Below the pieces are notes generated by a model. The model searched no databases. It was given only the letters and a program-made list of their open reading frames with translations, and was not told where the DNA came from. This document shows positions 1-5,325 of a stretch of DNA of 8,826 bases, one piece after another. Positions within the stretch are counted from its first letter, which is position 1. Each line of letters starts with the position of its first letter. Source of the stretch: a bacterium (GTDB lineage: Bacteria > Oederibacteriota > PGYV01 > DSBP01); the NCBI GenBank assembly GCA_011049465.1, contig DSBP01000088.1, positions 1 through 8,826 of the forward strand. Reading direction: 5' to 3'. A program made the translations under genes and the position numbers.

Positions 1-334
1 CGATAATATTTCCCTCCTCATCTTCAGCCGCGTATTCGGCCCATTCTATGGGCGGGCCGTCAAGCGCTTTGGCCCATAATTTTTCTCCCTTTTCCGAAAA
101 CCTCGCGAGGTAAGCCCTGATTCCCTCTGCTTCGCGCTGTTCTTTAACGGCAGCCTCTATTTTTTCCCTGGCTATATCAGCGCCGGGCAGGGCTGCTTCG
201 GGTTTTATGGGAGGCGCGGGTTTCACAGGCGAAACAGGCTCTTTTTCACACCTGCCGACCATCAATATCAACAAGATAATTATGATAACCGCAACGGTAA
301 ACCATCCCCATTTTTTCAGCCCCTTTTTTTTCAT
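1..334 (-). CDS. membrane-anchored protein of unknown function, 3' end outside the window
   Basis: This is an open frame of 111 codons that runs off the left edge, so the C-terminus is missing. It starts at an ATG (332-334) only 3 bases after the stop of the SagB-like gene, so it is almost certainly the next gene of that operon. The N-terminus is Lys-rich (MKKKGLKKWG) and is followed by one hydrophobic helix at about residues 11-28. Cys29 follows, but Arg precedes it, so this is a poor lipobox and more likely an uncleaved signal anchor. A Pro/Lys-rich spacer covers residues 30-50. After that comes a charged, probably helical stretch from residue 52 to about 90 and then an acidic segment. The predicted topology is a short cytoplasmic end with the body outside the membrane. 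I do not recognise the family. The start has only a weak GCGG-like ribosome site inside the end of the upstream gene, so translational coupling is likely. Confidence 0.75.
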   Translation of the reverse strand, partial: MKKKGLKKWGWFTVAVIIIILLILMVGRCEKEPVSPVKPAPPIKPEAALPGADIAREKIEAAVKEQREAEGIRAYLARFSEKGEKLWAKALDGPPIEWAEYAAEDEEGNII

Positions 335-337
335 TGC

Positions 338-1003
338 TTACCGCTTTTTCCCGGCCGGAAACACATAGGTAACAGGCTCGCCTGCCGGCACGCCTAAAAC
401 CTTCTGCGCCTGCTTTTCATCAAACGCTCCAACCGCGACTGTCGCCATTCCCATTGACACAGCCTGAAGGTAAATGTTCTGCCCGGCGTGGCCCGCCTCC
501 ATATGTGTGTACATTATGCCGCGGTCCCCGTAACGGCCTGTTATCCGCGGATACACAGCGGAAAAAATTATGGTTATCGGGGCATTTGCCACCACCCTCT
601 GCCCCATTGCCGCGGCAGACAGTTCCTTCCTGACATCGCCTTTCTTTATCAAAGCCAGCGCATGCTCAGCGGGTATGTATCTGTAAACACCCGGTTCAAG
701 GCCCGATACATTTCCCGCTGCCACATATGTCTCAAGCGGAAAGAGCGCGCCTGCTGAAGGCGCTGTCCTGTATCCCCTCCCGTCAGTTACGCCCTGGGCT
801 GCCCATAAAAGCTGCCCCGCTTCCTTCAGCGACAAAGCAGGCTCTCCAATCAGCCGTTCTGTCCTTCTCTCATTCAGCGCCTGCTCGACAGATACCCTGC
901 TTTTTGTATCGGGCTTCGGGAGCCTTATGTTCTTAACAGCCGTGTCAGCGTAAAGGCTCAGGGACATGGCTAAAATAAAGAACAACACAATATTTTTCCT
1001 CAT
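338..1003 (-). CDS. exported SagB/ThcOx-type nitroreductase-family oxidoreductase
   Basis: From the preferred start the protein has 221 residues. Residues 1-19 form a signal peptide (MRKNIVLFFILAMSLSLYA) with a plausible cleavage before Asp-Thr, and no lipobox Cys. The mature part matches the SagB-type branch of the FMN-dependent nitroreductase fold. It has an ERRTER motif at 45-50 near the start, GYRTAPSAGALFPLE at 77-91, HMEAGHAGQNIYLQA at 167-181 and a MATVAVGAFDE segment at 186-196. SagB/ThcOx proteins oxidise azolines in peptide natural products, but many stand-alone members have unknown substrates, and this one has no cyclodehydratase or precursor peptide nearby. An upstream in-frame ATG at 1019-1021 is possible. 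I prefer 1001-1003 because GAGGTG lies 4 bases before it and it gives a clean signal peptide. It lies 27 bases after the KamA-like gene. Family assignment is firm; substrate and export are inferred. Confidence 0.85.
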   Translation of the reverse strand: MRKNIVLFFILAMSLSLYADTAVKNIRLPKPDTKSRVSVEQALNERRTERLIGEPALSLKEAGQLLWAAQGVTDGRGYRTAPSAGALFPLETYVAAGNVSGLEPGVYRYIPAEHALALIKKGDVRKELSAAAMGQRVVANAPITIIFSAVYPRITGRYGDRGIMYTHMEAGHAGQNIYLQAVSMGMATVAVGAFDEKQAQKVLGVPAGEPVTYVFPAGKKR

Positions 1004-1007
1004 AAAA

Positions 1008-1013
1008 CACCTC
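1008..1013 (-). promoter_or_regulatory. ribosome binding site that sets the start of the SagB-like gene
   Basis: On the minus strand GAGGTG is followed by TTTT and then ATG (1001-1003). The alternative upstream ATG at 1019-1021 has no comparable site (ACCGCGTTT precedes it), so the shorter protein is favoured. Confidence 0.6.
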
Positions 1014-1030
1014 AACCGCATAAACGCGGT

Positions 1031-2164
1031 TTAATCAGGGCCGTAAAGGTCAAGCCCTTTGTAAAGCTTAATGTCTTTTTTAACCTCTGTATAGTCGTCA
1101 AACCAGTAGGCGTCCGGGTTTCTCCTGAAAATCATTATCCTGCCGCTGTCAGAATGGCGCGCGGCGCGGAAATATTTGAATATAATATCCCTGTCTGTCA
1201 TCCCGATTACGTGTATCTTTCCCGTGGCCGTTGACATCACAAGCCTCGCGGTTTTTGCCAGCCCCGAGACTGTTGAACGCGCCTTTTCAAAAATGACATA
1301 ACTACGCTCCACAGGCACGGCAAAATCCCAGTTTGCCGCGGTGGGCCTGCACTGAAAGATATAGTAAGGCGATACGCCCACATAGGAGAGTTTTGTAAAG
1401 AGCGCGGAGAGCGCTTCAGCCGAGTCGTTTACCCCTTTTATTATCGGCGTCTGATTTGCCATAATAGCGCCCGCGTCCACAAGCATTGAGACCGCCCTTA
1501 CCGCTTTCGGCGCCAGCTCGCGCGCGTGGTCAAAATGGTTCATTATATAGATTCTCTTTTCAAGGGTGCTGTTCTTTTTAATCATGGAGACCAGTTTTTT
1601 GTCCTTTATTATCCTGTCCGGATAAAAAGCGGTCATTTTCGTCCCTATCCTGATGATGCCGACGTGGGGTATTTTTTTAAGCTCCCCTATTACATGGGCC
1701 AGCTTTTCAGTGGACAGCATGAACGGATCGCCGCCTGTCAACAGCACGTTCTGGATACCCTTGTGCTTTCTTATGTAATTAAGCGCCTTTGGCAGGTCTT
1801 TTACCGCTTCATCTCTCCTGTTCATAAATATGCGTTTTCTGAAGCAGTAGCGGCAAATACTGCCGCAGTTGCCGCTTATCAGAAAGAGGGCCGTTGATGT
1901 GTATTTGTGCTGGATCCCGGGCATTTGCGTATATTTGGATTCCTTTGAGGGGTCCAGCGGGCCCGATGAGCGCAGCTCATTGACATCGGGCAGGACAAGC
2001 CTGCGCAAAGGGTCGTTTTTGTCCGACCAGTCAATGAGAGAAGCATAATAGCTGTTTACCTTAAACTCGTATCTTTTGGCGACAGCCTCAAGCTCATTTT
2101 TTTCCTTCTTTGTGAGCCCCTTTAAGTCAGAGACCTTTCTTATAAATTTAATTTTGTTAACCAT
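1031..2164 (-). CDS. KamA-family radical SAM protein (aminomutase-like, substrate unknown)
   Basis: The protein has 377 residues. The radical SAM cluster motif is C100-x3-C104-x2-C107 (CGSICRYC), followed by FRKRIF as in lysine 2,3-aminomutase relatives. TGGDP lies at 143-147. The PLP lysine is probably K316 in STATGKIHVIG. The family uses SAM, a [4Fe-4S] cluster and PLP to shift an amino group between carbons 2 and 3, and acts in the cytoplasm. In lysine aminomutase two Asp residues hold the side-chain amine, one in a YYIYVCD context and one just before the PLP lysine. Here the aligned positions are Arg273 (YYIFQCRP) and about Ser311, so lysine is an unlikely substrate. It is shorter than classic KamA (about 415) and longer than EpmB (about 340). 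AGGAGG lies 5 bases before the ATG. It leads the operon with the SagB-like gene. Family certain, reaction unknown. Confidence 0.92.
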   Translation of the reverse strand: MVNKIKFIRKVSDLKGLTKKEKNELEAVAKRYEFKVNSYYASLIDWSDKNDPLRRLVLPDVNELRSSGPLDPSKESKYTQMPGIQHKYTSTALFLISGNCGSICRYCFRKRIFMNRRDEAVKDLPKALNYIRKHKGIQNVLLTGGDPFMLSTEKLAHVIGELKKIPHVGIIRIGTKMTAFYPDRIIKDKKLVSMIKKNSTLEKRIYIMNHFDHARELAPKAVRAVSMLVDAGAIMANQTPIIKGVNDSAEALSALFTKLSYVGVSPYYIFQCRPTAANWDFAVPVERSYVIFEKARSTVSGLAKTARLVMSTATGKIHVIGMTDRDIIFKYFRAARHSDSGRIMIFRRNPDAYWFDDYTEVKKDIKLYKGLDLYGPD

Positions 2165-2196
2165 TTATGCCTCCTGTAAAAAACCGAGCTATTAAG

Positions 2197-2224
2197 ATTA
2201 CACCATAGTGGAATGTCAAGTCAA
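2197..2224 (-). promoter_or_regulatory. probable sigma-70-type promoter of the KamA/SagB operon
   Basis: On the minus strand a -35 TTGACT (2219-2224) is separated by 16 bases from TGTAAT (2197-2202), which is preceded by TGG as an extended -10. Transcription would start near 2190, giving a leader of about 26 bases that contains the AGGAGG site (2170-2175). An overlapping TTGACA (2214-2219) is an alternative -35 but has no good -10 at the right distance. This sits in the 72-base gap after the methyltransferase gene. Confidence 0.5.
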
Positions 2225-2236
2225 CGGTTAAAAGAA

Positions 2237-2857
2237 TCAGTTTTTCTTTACGGCAACAATAAAATAATCAGGCGCCTCATAAGGTATCCCTGTAATCAGG
2301 CTCCTTATGGCGCGTACAATCCTTTTCACGGGGTTATTGTCCCAGCTGTCATTGTCCTGTTCTGATTTAAGAATTCCGAAGCCGTTGTTTTCAAGGTTGC
2401 GGCAAACAGCAGCCATGGGATAGGGCCTTACATGCTCAAAGTCCTCCCAGAACCCGGCCGTGCCTACCGAGAGATTCTTTGGATTCTGGGTTACTATTAT
2501 GAATATACCTCCGGGCCTCAGCCTCTTTAACACGTTCTTCATCATTAAAACCGCGTCTTCAGGCTTAAGATGCTCAATAATATGGCGGGCATGTACGGCA
2601 CCGAACTTTTTCTTTGTGGTTTTAAGGTATTTTATGACGTCAGCCCTGATTACGCGCTTGTCAAGAGGCGCCCTGTCAACTGATATGACGGATTTCGCGC
2701 CTGCTTCCATGCAGATGCCGATAAACGCGCCGTCAACACCGCCAAGGTCAAGCACATCCCGGCCCGCGCACAACAGAGCATATTTCTTCTGTTTTTTTGC
2801 CGAGTCCCTGTCCTCTATGGTAATCCATTGCTGAGGTTTGGCCTTTTTAATTTTCAT
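2237..2857 (-). CDS. class I SAM-dependent methyltransferase (Methyltransf_11/23-like)
   Basis: The protein has 206 residues and a Rossmann-type methyltransferase core. Motif I is VLDLGGVDGAF (35-45), the ribose-binding acidic residue is D61 in SVDRAP, motif III-like HIIEHL lies at 92-97, and RLRPGGIFIIV at 112-122 is the typical post-motif loop and strand. Such enzymes transfer methyl groups from SAM to small molecules, lipids, sugars or proteins, and nothing here identifies the acceptor. There is no signal or membrane segment, so it is cytoplasmic. The Lys-rich N-terminus (MKIKKAKPQQW) has no other in-frame Met before residue 50, so the start is fairly secure although there is no Shine-Dalgarno sequence. 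A promoter -10 box ends 6 bases before the ATG, which suggests a leaderless message. The gene has its own promoter and is probably not part of the KamA operon downstream, which also has one. Confidence 0.88.
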   Translation of the reverse strand: MKIKKAKPQQWITIEDRDSAKKQKKYALLCAGRDVLDLGGVDGAFIGICMEAGAKSVISVDRAPLDKRVIRADVIKYLKTTKKKFGAVHARHIIEHLKPEDAVLMMKNVLKRLRPGGIFIIVTQNPKNLSVGTAGFWEDFEHVRPYPMAAVCRNLENNGFGILKSEQDNDSWDNNPVKRIVRAIRSLITGIPYEAPDYFIVAVKKN

Positions 2858-2863
2858 AATAGT

Positions 2864-2892
2864 ATAATAACATCTTTAAAAACCAAAGTCAA
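2864..2892 (-). promoter_or_regulatory. promoter of the methyltransferase gene, likely giving a leaderless mRNA
   Basis: On the minus strand -35 TTGACT (2887-2892), a 17-base spacer and -10 TATTAT (2864-2869) preceded by TGT form an extended -10 promoter. The ATG (2855-2857) begins 7 bases past the -10, exactly where transcription should start, and the bases between are ACTATT with no ribosome site. Confidence 0.65.
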
Positions 2893-2911
2893 ACAGGGGT
2901 TGTCCTCTGTT
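2892..2911. repeat. imperfect 20-base palindrome next to the methyltransferase -35 box
   Basis: AACAGGGG and CCTCTGTT face each other across a 4-base loop (TTGT). Seven of eight pairs are Watson-Crick, with one G:T. It abuts the -35 hexamer. It could be an operator or a weak hairpin that ends transcription from the toxin remnant side; there is no clean T run. Confidence 0.35.
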
Positions 2912-2981
2912 CCTCGGCAATGAGAATCTCCGGGCCAAGCCTGCACCGGAGCGGTTCAGAACAAAGACGCCGGGCGCTCCC

Positions 2982-3242
2982 TTATATCCACTCTATATTT
3001 ATCTCCCCCTCCACTTCCCCGAACTCCTTATCACCCGTTATCAGCGTTGCTTTGTTCATTAATGCCGCGGCCGCGGCGAAACAGTCCGCGTAAGACATCT
3101 TTTTTCCCGATTTGAAAATCGCAGCCCGCCCGGAAAGAGCCCTGTCTGCCGGAATAATCTCAACCGGCAGCGTGTCGATTATTTCAGCGATGGCTTCAGC
3201 GACACGCGCGCCCTCAGAGCAATCAGGTTCCGGGGCCGTACG
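2982..3242 (-). pseudogene. truncated PIN-domain toxin (VapC-like) remnant
   Basis: Reading the minus strand from an upstream TAG (3243-3245) to TAA (2982-2984) gives about 86 residues that match the C-terminal half of the intact PIN toxin at 4639-5037. Shared pieces include the 12-residue block GKKMSYADCFAA, then a TGDxEF motif, and an EWI versus IWI ending, with one small length difference. Similarity reaches back to about the residues before LPVEIIP (near 3212). The N-terminal half, with the first catalytic Asp and the Glu of a PIN domain, is absent, and the upstream bases quickly reach the neighbouring gene. No ATG, GTG or TTG start precedes the KKMSYAD methionine, and no antitoxin gene is attached. 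It is best read as a dead remnant of a second vapBC locus. DNA identity with the intact copy is only moderate, so it is not a recent duplication. Confidence 0.8.
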
Positions 3243-3273
3243 CTAATGAATTTGGGCAAAAACAGGGATTACT

Positions 3274-4135
3274 TTATTTTGCGTTCAATTTATAGTCGAT
3301 CAATACCTTCTCGTGTTCCCAATACGTTCCCGAATGAATATTGTATTCTTTCAGTATCCCAACACCTTCTTTAAACCACTTAATGCTCGGCCCTCCCGCC
3401 GTTCGATAAAAAATCACCCACACATCTTCAAACTTTCCCGCGGGAACGATTATCTCTGCTCTGCCTTCAACAATTTTGTAGTACATGCCCGGATTGGGAG
3501 CGGGCCCTATTCCCAGATGAAACAGCCTGCCGGCTTCCATATCCCTTTCTTCCATTTTTTTATCAGCCCAACGAACTCCCAAAGTTAACGGAAAAAACAA
3601 ATACGGCATCCGTTCACCGGCAATCGAATGCATCGCGCTGCTTGTAGGCCGGTAGTTCGTCTTATCCAAATCCTCATCCGATAGTTCATAAATCCTGTTT
3701 CCATAAACAAACAGATATTTTATATATTCTTCTTTACCATTATTATCAGCGGCAAATCTTCGGGTATCCTCCTCCTTCACGTCGCTTCCATATTCAACAG
3801 TCTTTCGAACGGTTCCTTCAATTACAGCCAGTACACCATCATCATTTATTTTAATGTAAGATACCCTTTCTGTTATTAAGGACTTTACTTTGATTTTATC
3901 TTTTTCCTTCACCTCGATCGTGGATTTATCGGCTGTTTGATAAAGGCTGTTATAAGACCAGGTGCTGCCAACATTCAGCGGAAAGTAATCCAGCGGATTG
4001 ACTTTTTTTTTCAACCTCAAGGCTAAAAAATGGATTTGCAGTTTTTACCGGAGGCGTATTCCCTCCGGAATCCAAATATGCAAATATAAGCTGTGGTGCG
4101 AATAAAAATGTTATTATTATAACCGTTTTAGTCAT
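3274..4135 (-). CDS. secreted protein of unknown function, frame broken at an A9 run
   Basis: Two overlapping minus-strand frames form one gene. The upstream frame starts at ATG (4133-4135) behind GGGAGG (4145-4150) and encodes a signal peptide, MTKTVIIITFLFAPQLIFA, then a short Thr/Pro/Asn-rich stretch. The downstream frame holds the body: NPLDYFPLNVGSTWSYNSLY at its start, PYLFFPLTLGVRWADK in the middle, IIVPAGKFEDVWVIFYR, then WFKEGVGILKEYN near the end. The frames meet at nine A (4003-4011). With eight A they join as LEVEKKVNPLDY, giving a 286-residue protein. The YFPLNxGxxW and VPAGxFxDV patterns are typical of exported beta-rich proteins, often lipoproteins, in many bacteria, but I know no function. 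It has no lipobox Cys. The body frame alone has only a TTG start with no ribosome site. Either the gene is a fresh pseudogene, slippage restores it, or the sequence has one extra A. Confidence 0.75.
4003..4011 (-). repeat. nine-A homopolymer at the frame break
   Basis: On the minus strand GAGGTTG is followed by nine A and then GTCAAT. The signal-peptide frame reads GAA AAA AAA AGT, while the body frame reads AAA AAA AAA GTC. Loss of one A, or gain of two, in DNA or RNA would join the two frames. Confidence 0.8.
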
Positions 4136-4165
4136 TACCGCTTGCCTCCCATGCATCTTTTCGGA

Positions 4166-4196
4166 CAAGCACACGAGCCCATGGCGCCGTGGCTTG
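4166..4196 (-). other. leader hairpin upstream of the secreted-protein gene
   Basis: CAAGC (4166-4170) pairs with GCTTG (4192-4196), and CACG (4172-4175) pairs with CGTG (4188-4191) across a single bulged base, giving nine base pairs around a 12-base loop. It lies 30 bases before the gene start. It matches no riboswitch I know and has no following T run, so its role is open. Confidence 0.35.
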
Positions 4197-4239
4197 CAGC
4201 ATTTATCGGTTAAAAACTCTCGATTCCGAACAGAAAAAC

Positions 4240-4530
4240 TTATCTTGAAGCGGATATAGAGTATTTTCGTAGGACATAGTCAATCCCGTCTTTTATGCTT
4301 TTTATGCGGAAAGTTTCCCGGATTTCCGGCCATACTTCGTCAAGTGTTTTAAGCCCTACTACTTCGAGAAGGTCATAGTAATTCAGGCCTTCAACAGCCC
4401 GTCTTACGGCCCACTTCCTGTTAAAACTGCCCAGTTCTTTTTTACCGTCCAATATTTCCATGAATTCCTCTTCGGTAAAATCATAATCCCAAAGCAGCTT
4501 TTTTACTGTTTTTTTCTGTATCCGGGTCAT
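4240..4530 (-). CDS. 96-residue orphan protein, possibly antitoxin-like
   Basis: This is a small, charged, mostly helical protein without signal or membrane segment. Visible features are a basic N-terminus (MTRIQKKTVKK), LLWDYDFTEEEF at 12-23, a basic-aromatic stretch RKWAVRRAVEGLNYYDLLEVVG, and a C-terminal KSIKDGIDYVLRKY helix. The WDxDF start followed by an R-rich helix and a YYDLLEVVG segment resembles small proteins found beside AbiEii-like nucleotidyltransferase toxins, but no such toxin is here and the resemblance is weak. It has its own promoter at 4558-4585 and only a weak ribosome site (GAAAGTGATG) before the ATG. It lies 108 bases after the vapC-like gene and 104 bases before the secreted-protein gene, with which it may be co-transcribed. 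It is likely real given the promoter and the codon pattern. Its function is unknown. Confidence 0.7.
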   Translation of the reverse strand: MTRIQKKTVKKLLWDYDFTEEEFMEILDGKKELGSFNRKWAVRRAVEGLNYYDLLEVVGLKTLDEVWPEIRETFRIKSIKDGIDYVLRKYSISASR

Positions 4531-4557
4531 TGTTCATCACTTTCAAATCTCACTTTA

Positions 4558-4585
4558 ATTATAACATCCGAATTAACAAAATCAA
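4558..4585 (-). promoter_or_regulatory. promoter of the 96-residue orphan gene
   Basis: On the minus strand -35 TTGATT (4580-4585), a 16-base spacer and a perfect TATAAT (4558-4563) preceded by TGT make an extended -10 promoter. The start of transcription would be near 4551, about 21 bases before the ATG. Confidence 0.65.
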
Positions 4586-4638
4586 GCTGCTTTATTGACG
4601 GGGTTGGCCTTACTTTTGCGCCTATTTCTTCCTGCCGG

Positions 4639-5037
4639 TCATATCCATATCACCCTTATTTCCCGCTCCACTTCACGAAACTCCGGATCGCCTGTGACGA
4701 GCGGAGCTTTCAGCCGCTTTGCCAGGCCGGCCGCAAAACAATCCGCGTATGACATCTTTTTTCCGGCCTTTATCTCCGCGGCCTCGGCCGCGTCTTTTGC
4801 GTATACCGGAACTATAGACATCGGTATCCCGGCAAGGACCGTCTTCAGTTCATCCGCCCTGCTTTTTCCGAAATTCCTCATTATTGAGTAATACATCTCC
4901 CCGTAGTTCACCGCAGATATCAGCAGTTCGGCGCCTGCCTTCCAGTAAGCGTTAAGAATTTCCTCGACTTTTATGCCATTCTTTTCGCCGTAAAGCAGAG
5001 CCAGCATTGCATTGGCGTCAAATATCACCTTTTCCAT
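4639..5037 (-). CDS. PIN-domain ribonuclease toxin, VapC family
   Basis: The protein has 132 residues, a usual length for VapC. The four acidic positions of the PIN nuclease site are visible: D7 in IFDANA, E47 in NYGEMYY, D99 in SYADCFA and D117 in TGDPEF. VapC toxins are Mg-dependent endoribonucleases that cleave tRNA or rRNA and stop translation, held in check by the cognate antitoxin. The ATG (5035-5037) overlaps the end of the antitoxin gene by 13 bases, the classic arrangement for a coupled toxin-antitoxin pair. AAGGA lies about 9 bases before the start, inside the antitoxin gene. All catalytic residues are present, so the toxin should be active. The RNA target cannot be told from the sequence. 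A truncated homologue lies at 2982-3242. Confidence 0.9.
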   Translation of the reverse strand: MEKVIFDANAMLALLYGEKNGIKVEEILNAYWKAGAELLISAVNYGEMYYSIMRNFGKSRADELKTVLAGIPMSIVPVYAKDAAEAAEIKAGKKMSYADCFAAGLAKRLKAPLVTGDPEFREVEREIRVIWI

Positions 5038-5276
5038 TTTTTGTCTTCCTTCAGCATCTCTGCCCTGTGCTCGGCAACGAGGCCGCCGGTTGTATGCTCC
5101 CCCCCCTTATACATCCCCCTCAGCGACTTGATATATTCGGGCGTCTCCGGCCTTATGGTGATTATCACGCCGTCGTCGTCAACGTGCAGTTTCGTCCCCT
5201 TTTTCAGGCGCAGCCTCCTCCGTATCTTTGCGGGTATTACTATCTGTCCTTTCTGTGTCAGCGTTACAGTATACAT
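5025..5276 (-). CDS. AbrB/MazE-type antitoxin of the VapC toxin
   Basis: From the preferred start the protein has 83 residues. Residues 1-45 (MYTVTLTQKGQIVIPAKIRR at the start, then LKKGTKLHV and GVIITIRP) are a SpoVT-AbrB swapped-hairpin DNA-binding domain. The tail from about 46 (TPEYIKSLRGMYKGGEHTTG, then a charged helix ending EDKKWKR) is the part expected to bind the toxin. Such antitoxins repress their own operon and neutralise the PIN nuclease. A longer reading frame begins 30 bases upstream, but a textbook AAAGGAGGTG (5283-5292) sits 6 bases before the ATG at 5274-5276, and transcription should start inside that longer frame, so the short form is right. The gene overlaps the toxin gene by 13 bases. 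Confidence 0.9.
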   Translation of the reverse strand: MYTVTLTQKGQIVIPAKIRRRLRLKKGTKLHVDDDGVIITIRPETPEYIKSLRGMYKGGEHTTGGLVAEHRAEMLKEDKKWKR

Positions 5277-5282
5277 GTTTTC

Positions 5283-5292
5283 CACCTCCTTT
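5283..5292 (-). promoter_or_regulatory. consensus ribosome binding site of the antitoxin gene
   Basis: AAAGGAGGTG followed by GAAAAC and ATG is nearly a perfect match to the 16S rRNA tail. Because the predicted transcription start is near 5290, this site would lie at the very 5' end of the mRNA. Confidence 0.85.
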
Positions 5293-5296
5293 AAAA

Positions 5297-5325
5297 AGTA
5301 TACCATTTTTTTAAAAGTAAGTCAA
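5297..5325 (-). promoter_or_regulatory. promoter of the vapBC-type operon
   Basis: On the minus strand -35 TTGACT (5320-5325), a 17-base A/T-rich spacer and -10 TATACT (5297-5302) preceded by TGG form a near-consensus extended -10 promoter. The antitoxin would be expected to bind here and repress it; I see no obvious palindrome for it. Confidence 0.75.

Noticed and set aside
2893..2945. A vapB-like tail (CTCATTGCCGAGGAACAG resembles the antitoxin codons for LVAEHR) after the vapC remnant
   Set aside because: It is on the wrong side of the toxin remnant, very short, and the frame does not continue.
2893..2960. A minus-strand peptide LARRFSLPRNRGQPLF, faintly like the start of an IS200/REP-type transposase
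   Set aside because: It is too short, lacks the HUH motif, overlaps a promoter and palindrome, and the match could be chance.
4003..4011. Programmed -1 ribosomal frameshift at the A run
   Set aside because: A -1 shift from the signal-peptide frame leads to the wrong frame; +1 or loss of one A is needed.
4166..4240. Riboswitch in the leader of the secreted-protein gene
   Set aside because: I could not match the conserved core of any known class such as c-di-GMP or fluoride; only a hairpin is supported.
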